Shown: piece after piece, positions 11,881-22,411 of the stretch
Layout: each line of letters starts with the position of its first letter
Numbering within the stretch: the stretch's first letter is position 1
Assembly: GCA_948567375.1 (NCBI GenBank)
Contig: OX419757.1
Coordinates: forward strand, 17,422,001-17,486,000
Reading direction: 5' to 3'
Source of the DNA: Lunularia cruciata
Taxonomy: Eukaryota; Streptophyta; Marchantiopsida; Lunulariales; Lunulariaceae
Length of the DNA: 64,000 nucleotides
Position numbers and translations under genes: made by a program
The notes under the pieces: model-generated
What the model saw: only the letters and a program-made list of their open reading frames with translations
Databases searched by the model: none
Told to the model about the DNA's origin: nothing

Positions 11881-11881
11881 A
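11871..11881 (-). other. Primer binding site, initiator tRNA-Met type
   Basis: The minus strand reads TGGTACCAGAG, close to TGGTATCAGAG(C), the complement of the 3' end of plant initiator tRNA-Met. It is one base from the LTR, as expected. Confidence 0.7.
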
Positions 11882-11882
11882 A

Positions 11883-12277
11883 TTTAAAAGATAATGATTG
11901 AGGAGAGAAATAGGAGAATGGAAGCTCACATTGGGACACTTGAATGAAAGAAAACTCCAAATGCCTAGCATGAGCTTTGGTTTGGTATTTATAGGTAGCA
12001 TGCAAGGCCCTTGAGAAGCTTCCTCAAGAAGCTTCCTCAAGCCGCTTTCTTAGAGCGCAAGCCAAGTTAACTAGTAAGCTTCTCAAGAACCTTCCTTCTA
12101 AAGCCGTCTACTTGGCATACAAGCTAAACTAGTTGGAAGCTTCTAGAAGCTACTTAATTGAGGTGCAAGCTAAGCTAGCCGTGAAGCTTCCTAGATACTT
12201 TCAAAATATTCTAGGCTAATTTGTCTTATTTGCTACTTCATTAGCACTACTTTGTCGCTAAACTCTATATTGTTACA
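11883..12277 (-). repeat. 5' LTR of family B copy 1
   Basis: About 395 bp, ending at 12277 in the mirror of TGTAACAATA. The primer binding site is next to its left edge (11871-11881). It has a TATA-like box (GTATTTATAGG) near 11980-11995. Confidence 0.85.
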
Positions 12278-12752
12278 AGGGCAAAGGCCAAAAATACCCT
12301 AAAAACTTGAGAGCCAATTTTGGAGGACTAAATGGATGAATTAGGCCTCAAATAACAGGATGTTCTAGTGTCTTCAAGGAAGAAGGCATTGCTTTCTCCT
12401 TCCTCCTAAGTTGTATGGTCAAGAGCTTTCCACTAGTACCTCACCCATGCAATTTTGATCTTCATACAAGAAGATTCCACAAAGATTCCTTTTGGTATGA
12501 CCAGTTGGACCAACCAAATAAGAAAAGGATCAACATGTCACCAAACCATGTAGCTAATCTAAGGGTGTAGCTTGTTGACATATCAACAATCTGTATACTT
12601 AATCCAAGGGAATAGCTCCCTTTGAGTGGATCCTCCTTGCTATTTAATAAAGACAAGGTGTTGCTTTGGGGCATCGGAGCATTAAGGAATGAAACCTTGT
12701 GTTTCTTCTCTTGTATTTCTCTTGGGATTTTTCTTGTCCTTGGAACATTACA
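12278..12752 (+). repeat. Family A LTR, right part (split by insertion)
   Basis: Continues the LTR interrupted at 6700 and ends in GGAACATTACA at 12752. It is a diverged subfamily of the 21658-28265 LTRs. CTCTC precedes 6569 and follows 12752, consistent with a solo LTR, although the word is low in complexity and could be chance. Confidence 0.78.
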
Positions 12753-12937
12753 CTCTCTATGAGAGTTTGTCACTTCTGTTCAATTCACTTCTCTAGTGTT
12801 TCTTTGCTATTTCAGACAAGGTGTTGCTTTGGGGCATCGAATTATTGAGGAATGAAGCCTTGTGTTTCTCTTGGGATTTCTCCGATCCTTGGAACATTAC
12901 ACTTTCTATGAGAGCTTGTCGATTTTGTTCAATTCAA
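12651..12937 (+). repeat. Tandem duplication across an LTR end
   Basis: AGACAAGGTGTTGCTTTGGG starts at 12651 and again at 12814. Each copy runs through the LTR end (GGAACATTACAC) into the flank (GAGAGTTTGTC / GAGAGCTTGTC). Because flank and LTR were copied together, the duplication is younger than the LTR insertion, unless the true end lies further right. Confidence 0.75.
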
Positions 12938-13762
12938 TCAATTTTTTAAGAGCTTAAAACTGCCAACTTCAACAACAAAGGATGCAAACATTTTGCTCAC
13001 AAGCAAATTTGCTATGCAAGATATGCATAGAACATAAGTTGAAACTTCAAGTTTGCCAATCAAAACCTTCAAAACTATAGTACAATGATTCTAACTTGAC
13101 AACAATAAGTTTATTCCCAACAACTTAGATGCTTACTATGTTATCAAGCACCCTATATGCTTGAATGTGGCAACATTTGTCATATGGATTTTTATGCTCA
13201 ATCTACATTGGCCTATTGTTCTTTATATTGTTTGTAAGCTCTATTAGAAGGTGTGATAATGCATTGCCTACTATATTTGGCATCTTTCTCACAGCATGTA
13301 ATACCATCTCTCATTTGTTTTTCTCTTTTTTTTTCATAATGTAGCTCACATTGTAGTGGACATCCAACTTGATTGAGCAAAAATAGATCCAACATCAAAG
13401 TCAAAGTGCAAGTTTGCAAGAGGTGGATGTCTTTATTGCTTTGGTTATGTTTATTGTTAATGATACACATGCTCTTGGGCAATAGAATTGTGGAAGATGA
13501 ATATATTGTACCAACATTGCAAATCCAGAATGAGGGTATTGGAGTGCACCTATAGATCAACATAGCACAATCTTTTATTCTCACTATGTTGTGATAATGG
13601 AAAGATTGCACTACCAAGGCTTCTTACAATACCTCTTGAATTGGGATCTCTCCTTTTTAGCAATGACCAATCTACCACAAAATTTTATGATCAAATTTGT
13701 ATGTATAACTTTGTATTTGCATTCATATCCTTGGATGCTAACATTGACGAGACAATTGCCTG

Positions 13763-13852
13763 TGGTAGTGGTCCATACTCCTTTCAAATTCATAGTGAAG
13801 TATACGGTGGTAGTGGTCCATAATCCTCTCAAATTCATAGTGAAGTATACAG
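13763..13852. repeat. 45-bp tandem duplication
   Basis: Two copies of a 45-bp unit beginning TGGTAGTGGTCCATA start at 13763 and 13808 and differ at a few bases. Confidence 0.85.
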
Positions 13853-14327
13853 TAAGGTTGGATCACTTCTACTTCTTGAAGGACATCATCCATAGTTTGC
13901 ACAATTGTATATTCATGATAATGCACATGAATTCTAGCATCCATAGGCAATAATACCTTCCTTGCATTTGCCAACTTTGCAACAATTACAAACCATGTTA
14001 GACACTATGAACCATATGTGCATGCATTTTGAATTGTTCAAGAGAGACTTCCAATAGCTTTTATTTGCATCATATCAATACCACAATTGTTCTTCTGTTT
14101 GTTGTCTACAAGAAGTCATGATGCATGTTGGTATAATATAACCACAATAACAAAATTGCAGCTCTAATGTTTGGAGATGGGTTTGAATAATGGACCATCA
14201 AGATGTTGTTGAACAACATTATGATGGATCTATAAAGCACGTCTTGGAGATCCATGTAGCATATATGGCACTCCAATATCTACTCTTATTTCCACATGGT
14301 GAAGATGAGTGACATCTCAACATTCCA

Positions 14328-17300
14328 TTGGCTAGGAGTCAAAACAATATTACTATTATTGGTAATGAAGAACATCAAGGGATGGATAGCAATGTTGAAG
14401 AAGAAAATAAGGAGGATGATTTATTGCAGAGAAGATGCAAGCGTATCATGATCACTAAATTCTATTGTTGTCATCTTCATCACCAAGATGAAGATGGGAT
14501 TGCATTGATCAAAAAGGGATATTTGAGACAACATTACATTGTTGATGCATATGTTGTTGTTGAACAGACTTGCCCCAAGTATCTTTGATTTAATTAGAGA
14601 AAGTTGCAAGCATATTTTTATGAAGGTCTTCAAGATGTAGTTGTAGTAAGCAATACAAATTCAACTACTATTGGTTGGCATATCATTTTGCCCTCTTCTT
14701 TTCTTGGTAAACTACAATAAACAAAGATAGTGCAAACCTACCAATATTCTATGGCTATTTTTTGATGGGCTAGCTATCTTAATGTCCTTGTCACTTTCAT
14801 ATGTGATCCTCAATGGCCAAAAATCAAACGAGCATTGTTATCCAACCAACATCCTCAAGATCATTCAGATTTGGTATTACATATGTTCCACATGAAGTTG
14901 AAAGGACTCCACAATAATATTCATAGGAACTACATTTTAGGATGTACAATTTCTAGCATTCATGTCATTGAATTCCAAAAACATGGGTTGTTGTATGCTC
15001 ACATGCTAATCTTCTTTGCCAAGGATTATAAACCAAGCACTATAGAAGACATTTAGAAGCTCATTAGTGTTAAGATTCTTGATAAAGAAAAAAAAGCTTG
15101 CTTATCAAATTATCACAAATTGTATGATGCATAGGTTGTGCAATATTGCCTTCCCTAATGCATCATTTATGCTAGATGGAAAATGCCAAAAGCACTATCC
15201 CCAAAAGTTTCAATAGAAGGTGTTCACAAATGGGAATGCTTATCCCATTTACCATTTTTAGAATACAAGTGTTAGAATTATAGTTAAAAATGTAGCTTTA
15301 GACAACCAATGGGTCATACCACACAACCTATATCTCTCCACCAAGTACAATGCTCATATCAATGTAGAAGTGTGTAACAATATTCAAGCTATAAAGTAAC
15401 TTTTCAAGTATGTCTACAAGGGATATGATGAAGCAACTATAGCTATTACACACACTATCACAAATGCTGATGATTTTAAGTAATTGGTAAGATACAACAA
15501 TATCTTGATTGTTGTTATGTCTCAATATGAGGCATCATGGTGCATCTTCAAGTTTCACATGCAAGATCATTATCTCCCGATAGAATGAGTGCAATGCTAC
15601 TTGGAATATCAAGAAACTATGGTGTTCAATGGATTTGCCAGATTTGAGTTTGCAAGCAATTGTTGGAGCATTTGGTACTAGAAAAATTGCTCCTATTAGA
15701 ATGGTTTGAAACAAATCATAAATATACCATAGCATGTGAACTCGCATGTGGTGAGGTCCCACAATGATGGGTTGGAAAAAAAAGGAGAAGAAATGGGACT
15801 TATGTAAACAAGGCTTTGCTATTGGTTGTGTCTACTTTGCTCATCCAATATATGGCAAATGTTACTACTTTTGTATGCTATTAAATTGTGTCAAAGGTGC
15901 AATTCCCTTTGTTGATCTATCTATTATCAATAGCAATGAAAATAGTACCTTTATAGATGCCTACATAGTGTTAGGATTGCTTGAAGATCACAATGAGCGG
16001 CATCAAGAATTACTAGAAGCTAGTCTTTGGGCCCCTAGCAAACAACTAGAGAATATGTTTGCCTCCATGTTGAAGTTTTGTGAAGTGACACACTCTAAGT
16101 AGTTGTGGAATAGCCATTGGGAGAGTCTTCATGATGGCATCCAAGCAATGAGTCATATGGACTGTAGAGGCCAATTATTGGAACTTTATGAAGATACCCG
16201 GAAGAATAGGCCATTGTTTGAGCTTGACTTTATTTTGAATCTGAATGGATGACATTTCTTAGAGATTCTCCCAATGCTTATTCTACATATAGACCTTCAA
16301 TATTTAGGAAAAACATATTGCTTCAAGCAAAGCTAGCATATGATCAAACACTCCTTACAGCAACAACTTGCAAACATGAGGCTAAGCTGAATGTTGATCA
16401 GTGTGTGGTGTATGACACTAGTTTAAATACCATCATCCACAAGAAGGGAAGGCTTTTTGTCTCTAGAAGTAAAGGTACATGAAAGATATTTGTTTGGAAA
16501 AATTTTTAATGTCTTCCTTGTGGGTAAGGTAAGATTGTTCTTTTTGTTGCATCATCAAGGAGAGCTGCACTTTTGCTTCCCAAAGTACATACAACACATT
16601 GTAGATTCTAGATTCTCATCATGAGTTGAATGATGAGTCCACATCTAATATCACTCAAAGGATGGAACTAGATGAATTTATATTTTAAGCTAACTTTATA
16701 ATTTGGGATGAAGCATTGATGCAATGATGCATTGCCATGCATTTGAGGTTGTGGATCTTATTTGTTGGATCTCATGAACCTTAAGCCAAAACCAAACCGT
16801 TTGGAGGTAAGATCATCATTCTTGATGGAGACTTTTGACAAATAATCCTAATGGTTTTGGAAGGAAGACAAATAGACATTGTGGGAGCATTATTACCATG
16901 TTCTCTCATCTTTAACAGTGGATCAATGTTTTTCATTTTCAACTAAATATGAGGTTATCTATGTCTATATTTGTGCAATAGAAAGAATTTGCAAAATGGA
17001 TACTTGATGTTGGCAATGGTACTTTGCCCATGATTTCTACTTAGGTTGGTATTGATCTAGAGTGCTTTGCTATTCCACCAGCCTTGTAGTTGCCAATAGA
17101 GGAGTGTAATTTGAAAGGTATTATTAATGTAGTATATCCAGATTATTAGAATCATGTGTGAAGCACACAAACCTTATGCAACTTAGTATACCTACATCAA
17201 ATTTTATCAACTACTTCATCCTTCAATCTATACCTATAGAATTGTAGACTTATTGTAGTGTTGATTTTGTGGCACTTGTTGAAGAAAATGTCACTATGGT

Positions 17301-17945
17301 AGCATGTGGCATATCATATGGATCATTATATCCTATGGAGTTCCTAAATACTTTGACATTTAGTGGAGTGGAAAACCATAATCTTTAACTAATGGTTTGC
17401 ATCTCCATCACCCTCTTGTAAAATCTTAATCAATCTATTGGGTTGTGCAATTGTTCTATATTGATTGTAACAAGACTTGGACAATGGGTAATAGAGGACA
17501 AATTTATAATAAGGAGTAAGAGAGGCACCCATGGTTTTAATCCCTATATTACTATGTAACTTATTGGAAGTGATTTTCCCTTTGCTTTGCACTATTCTCA
17601 ATTTCCTATTTGATTGGTATATGCTTTGACAATCAACAGAAGCCAAGGACAAACGATGCAAAATGTTGGTATTTATCTACCAAGCACAATCTTCTTGCAT
17701 GGACAACTATATGTGGTAGTCTCAAGAGTGACTAGTTGTTCACAAACCAAGATCTTATGTGTGGAAAGACCAAGTAGATACATGCAAAATCTGGTGTACA
17801 AGGAGATTATGACTTCAATTTACCTCTTGGAATTTTCTTTGTACAATTTTCATGACATGATATATCATGTACATGTATGTATACCTTGCAACTATGCAAA
17901 AAAAAAATTTTCTTACCATAGACTAAGTGTACCTCTCTTCTAACA
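14328..17945 (+). pseudogene. Helitron Rep-helicase, decayed
   Basis: The plus-strand fragments follow the order of a plant Helitron protein. 14328-14588 carries the N-terminal helitron-like domain (YLRQHYIVDAYVVVEQ). About 14780-15060 carries the Rep nuclease (TFICDPQWPKIKRAL, then HVIEFQKHGLLYAHML). 15090-15420 matches the segment with NASFMLDGKC and YNAHINVEVCNNIQAIK. 15764-16102 carries the GLLEDHNERHQELLEASLW region. 16250-17830 is the Pif1-type helicase, ending in ALTINRSQGQTMQNVGIYL and YVVVSRVTS (17620-17740). The first His of the expected HxH nuclease motif is Tyr (codon 14994-14996), a CAT-to-TAT change. Stops and frameshifts occur throughout. Helitrons transpose by rolling-circle replication. 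I could not fix the 5' TC or 3' CTRR ends. Confidence 0.88.
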
Positions 17946-18015
17946 TGCAGTATGAAGATTTGATTCTTTATCGATCTTGATATTTATTATTTTATTGAGG
18001 AAGTTTAGGATAGAA

Positions 18016-18430
18016 CTAGTGAGTTTCATATTGCATTTGTTCCTTTGCTAAAATAAGGATTAATACTAGTCTCTTGTGGTTCCCACATAAAAATGTTATA
18101 CAAATTTTGCATACATTTTGCAAAGCTATTTCTTTCTCTTTGGCCCTTGACTTGGCTTCATCTAGGCATATTGTTAGACTTCTTGCATAGTTGGCTAAAT
18201 CTTTGATACCATACTCCTCAAGCAATCAAGTTGCAATTTCAGCTGGATGTAATCATGCAACTATATCTTTAAATCTCTTGGATAGCATAATCTTGGACAT
18301 TGGGTTTGTTTCCGTAATAGAGTTTGTCCAATTATTTGTACCTACCAAGTATTCCTGAGCGGCCTTTAATGGTTTATTAACATCTTATATCCATTTCTTC
18401 CTTCCAAAATAATTTCTATGTTGGTTGTTA
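18016..18430 (-). pseudogene. Unrecognised coding remnant near Helitron
   Basis: One minus-strand frame reads from about 18430 to 18016 with few stops. It contains KPLKAAQEYLVGTNNW, then LEEYGIKDLANYARSL and a Lys/Glu-rich stretch leading into NVCKICITFLCGNHKR. The CxxC is reminiscent of a zinc finger start but is too incomplete to name. It runs opposite to the Helitron and could be a host gene fragment carried by it, or unrelated sequence. Function unknown. Confidence 0.3.
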
Positions 18431-18949
18431 ATCAAGAAGTATGTTAGTATGCCAAAAATTTCTATCTTGGTTTCTGTTGGTACCTCCACCCACAATCCTC
18501 TTTTTCAAGTGATGCAAATTCTTAAGAAGAAACATGTTAAGAAGGTAAATAGAAAGTTGCACTCTGGATGTACTCAATTGATTGAATTGCATGTTTGTAC
18601 TAATTTTTAGTATGAGATTTACATGTCTATTTTTTCCCAATGACCATGAGTTGATTGCATGCAAGCTCTACAAATCCCTTAATTTAGAGCATGAAACTTG
18701 ATCTTTTGTTCATATAATATAAAAGATGAGTGCAAATGATCTACTCGGATAGATGCATGGTGTCCATTTGTCTATATTGGTACTGAATTTTGTGAGGAAA
18801 TCATCCTAAATTGCAAGGTTGAATTTACAATATAAGTCTTCTATAGCCATAAATGATCTCTCAATCATGACTTGACCAAAAGGTAAGAGAAAATTGCTAA
18901 AGCATACCATTTTGATTATTTTTGTAAATTAAAGTTTTGGCAACAATCA

Positions 18950-19093
18950 AAAGGTATTACTTGGTACCTAACAAGACCAATAATAAAAGAGGAAAGAGGA
19001 CCACTTTCTCTTTCAAAGATTTGTAGTTGAAAAGGAGCCACTACACTTATAGATCTTGATTATTGGTCTTGTTAGGTACCAAGTAATACCTTT
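18950..19093. repeat. Perfect 35-bp inverted repeat
   Basis: Arms 18950-18984 and 19059-19093 are exact reverse complements, separated by 74 bases. The arm begins AAAGGTATTACTTGGTACC. No open frame spans it. It could be a recent snap-back duplication or the core of a small inverted-repeat element. Confidence 0.9.
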
Positions 19094-21652
19094 CTATCAT
19101 TTTTATTCATTAGTCCTCTTTAACTTTGGGCACAACAAGTTTTTATATTTCAAGCACATGATACTAAAGATATGTTGTGCAAACAAGGTCTTGCAAAGTT
19201 GACCTTTCCTCTTGAGAAGAGGTTGAAGTTTTAGTATGGTGTTAGTGCTCATAGTTTTCCAATAAACTTTGACAAAGTGGCCACTGAAGGATAAATATCC
19301 AAAGTGGACCTAAAAAAGATAGTTAGAATATTTTATAGGAGTGAACTAATGGTTTATGTTGCCACATCTTTTTCATCTCACATAGTTGACAAGCTCTTTT
19401 GCTATAACTTCCTTTGTTGTTATATCTTAGCCATGATATGTATCAATTAACTGATTAGAAGACTCCTTTAATGGTAAATTTATTATTTTCCTAATTTGTC
19501 GGTTGTTGATTGGACACACAAAAATTTTATGGGGTGCATGAGATGGAGCCACCAAGTAATATGATTTGTAAATTGCCACCACATCAATATCAAGCATTGT
19601 GCAAGATCAAAACAAGATCAAATATTAGGGTTTTAGGAACAATATGATAATAAAAATTCCAAGCTTGGTATTCTAGCCTTGCAAGATTACTATTCTAATG
19701 GAATATGCATATCTTTGATCTAGGATTCATGAATCTACATTAGGATTTTTTGGGAATGGTGGGAAAGAAAAAGGCAAATCCTAACCCAATAGAATATTTT
19801 TTCTATTCCTATGATTATCTATTTCACTATCAATGGACAGGTAATGTTATTCAAAGATAGTTGGCATAGTTTGAAAGTTTCTTTAATATGTTTGTTTATT
19901 CTATATGTAACTAAGAAACATGAAGTTATAATGACATTGGTTATGATTTTCTCCTTCTTTTTGCTCTTGGAGCTCCTTAAATCAAGAGGATTCTCTTAAT
20001 CTTTGCACTTCATTGATTACTAGGTTTGAGCTTGAGCATCAAACAACGAGAAGCCTTCATTGAAGTAGCCATCTAGATATTGAAGTAGGCATTATATTTT
20101 ACAAGGATAAAGTGCATTTTTGTTGAATTTGGGATTTTTTTCTCTGTATCTACTCTCTAATTATGACAAATTTTTGGACATAGCTACAATAAATATACAA
20201 TCCATATCACCGTAGTAGATCATCTTGCCTACCAACTCCACTCAGTCCATGATACACAATACTGATTCAATAAGCTCTCTCCTCACTCTTAACACTCAAC
20301 ATGTGCAATATTCTCACATCTATAGTCATCTAATTTGGGTGGTGCAAGGTTTCATATCTAAATGTGTATGTGTTGTTTGAAGTGCATTCATCTAAGTGCT
20401 AGGGAAAAATTTAAACCTACATGACCACTTCTTTCTCTCAAATATGCATCCTCTCATGGAGCTACATCCATTGGTTAGCTGAAATTGAGTTTGAATTTCA
20501 CATTTTGAGAGGGAATCTACACATTAGAAAGACATATGTGGTGTGAAATGTCTTGAGTGTCCTTTTGTACCAACTTTGTGAAGCCATAGAAGCAAGTACA
20601 AGGAGATAAAGCAAAAAAAGGAGAGAAATTTAAACAAATAAACTAAACTTAAGATTTAGTCAACCTTTCCCCAGGATTGATGCTTAATGAGTGTCAAATA
20701 TATTTCTATATTATACTCATATCTTACTATATTTAGAGCTTTTATACTTGTGCATGATGCAAGAGGCATGCCCTAGTTAGAGATATAAGAGAGCAGGAGT
20801 GGAGTAATCAAGATCATAAATATATAGGTATATAGAGAGTGCAACTATGTATTCTTTTAATCATAGAATTACCCAAAATCATGGTTATGGAGTTTAGTAA
20901 AATTGGAAATTATGTGGTGCTATACTAAAGTGTATTGTTATCACTTTTTATTTTATAATTTACTTTGGGAAAATAATACCTACTTTCTAAGGAAAAGAAC
21001 AGCAAGGGTCAAGAAGTTCTGTTAATCATTAATAATTATATTATTAATAAAGAACTTTGGCAAAGACCGGCATAAGATTGCAAACAATAACAAACTCTCC
21101 TTAGAAAATGCAACAAAAATTACCAAGCTTTATAATTTGTTAACATACTATCATCTTAATCAAAAAAATTCATTTTATAAGTTATATTCATGGATCAATG
21201 TATAATGTAACCTTTGTCACTTACGTCTCCAAGATTGGGTTATTAGCAGCCATGAGATGGAGGAAAGTAGAGGTGTTGAGAGAGTCCAACTACTCAAAAA
21301 TGAAATGGGTATAATCTTTTTAGCAGATAGCATGTTTACGTTCCACATGATATCTAGAAAAATGTTTGTTTACTTGCCATATTCACTATCACACATTCAG
21401 ATGTCACAAGAAAGAAAGTAACGCTCTATAGATAATACTAGAGGGGAGTATATCCAATGCCACGTATCTCCTCCCATAAGAGAAGAGAAGTTATACAATG
21501 AAACATGAAGAATATTCTTTACAAGGGATACATAGTCTAGTCTAGGAGGCTTGTGACAAAATCATTGGATATTCCTTACACTCCAAGAATGAATGAGTAT
21601 ACAATTTGTGAAAGTTGAAGGTAGTCAGAATACCAAAAGAAACAATTCTCTA
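19094..21652. other. No recognisable gene
   Basis: AT-rich, without a supported frame or a recognised domain. It probably contains the unmarked 3' part of the Helitron and older decayed repeats. The base before 21653 is the insertion site of the family A element. Confidence 0.5.
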
Positions 21653-21657
21653 CATGT

Positions 21658-22395
21658 TGTTATACTCCAAGGACAAGAGGAGAGAGAAAACACAGATTGC
21701 ACACTCAAACATTCGATGCCCCAAGGGAGCACCTTCTCTTTATTATATAGACAAAGAGGATCTCCTCCAAGGAAGCTCCACCATAGGATTAGGGACACAG
21801 ATAGGTGACATGTCAGCAAGCTCCACCCTTGGATTACTTACTTGGATGGGTGACCTGTCTGGTCTAGGTCCTATCTGGTTGGTCAAACAAGCTTTGACCG
21901 GAGGGAATCTTTTAGGGAATCTTCTTGTAGGAATCTCAGAATCACGTAAGGTACCGTTGGAAAGCTCTCGATGAGACAAAGCAGGGGAGGGAAGTCCAGC
22001 CTTTCCTCTACTAGGGGGGGGGGTGGAATCTGCACATTTTTGAGGCCTAATTCATCCGTTTAGGCCTCCGAAATTGCCTTCAAAGATTTTAGGCATATTT
22101 TGGTTCCAACTCTATTAGTAGAAGTCCCCTTTTGGTGATATCTCTTTCTGATCTGTTTAGTCCATCATGTGTAACATCCTTCCAGATGTTACCAAACCAA
22201 TTCTCACCTTTAAATCATATATCTAACTATTGGTTCTAAGGTTCTCAAGTCTATTTCGGTTTTGCCCTATTAGTAGAAGTGCTCTTTTGGTGATACTTCT
22301 ATCTGATCTATTTTGACCATCATGTATAACATCATTCTAGATGTTACCAAACCAAATTTCACATCTAGATCATATGGTTAACCCTTGGTATTATA
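21658..22395 (-). repeat. 3' LTR of family A element
   Basis: 738 bp. Plus-strand reading runs TGTTATACTCC to GGTATTATA (canonical TGTAATAC to GTATTACA). A TATA-like box (CTATATAATAAAG on the minus strand) is at about 21737-21750, and a G-run is near 22013-22022. Confidence 0.93.
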
Positions 22396-22411
22396 GACCT
22401 CCCTCCTTTTA
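22396..22411 (-). other. Polypurine tract
   Basis: On the minus strand, AAAAGGAGGGAGGTC directly precedes the 3' LTR. The pol stop codon (TAA, 22409-22411) overlaps it. This tract primes plus-strand DNA synthesis in LTR elements. Confidence 0.85.

Larger units (their letters stand above)
6701..12277 (-). mobile_element. Ty3/gypsy chromovirus, family B, copy 1
   Basis: A 5.6-kb element with LTRs at 6701-7099 and 11883-12277, coding on the minus strand. A primer binding site (TGGTACCAGAG on the minus strand) lies just inside the right LTR, and a polypurine tract (GGTGGGGAAATA) just inside the left LTR. Minus-strand domains in order are gag, protease (10735-10415), reverse transcriptase/RNase H (about 9955-8700), integrase (8697-7450) and a chromodomain remnant (7365-7141). 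It is inserted in a family A LTR; flanks are ATGGC (6696-6700) and AGGGC (12278-12282), a 5-bp target duplication with one change. It is the same family as 56225-61833. Many stops and frameshifts make it non-coding. Confidence 0.88.

Noticed and set aside
1-12752. LTRs at 1-574 and 6569-12752 as the two ends of one large element
   Set aside because: They belong to clearly different family A subfamilies, and no primer binding site follows 574. They are better read as independent LTRs.
21593-21979. Open frames over the family A LTR (also 27502-27904)
   Set aside because: They repeat in both LTRs and cross the LTR start; they are by-products of LTR sequence.
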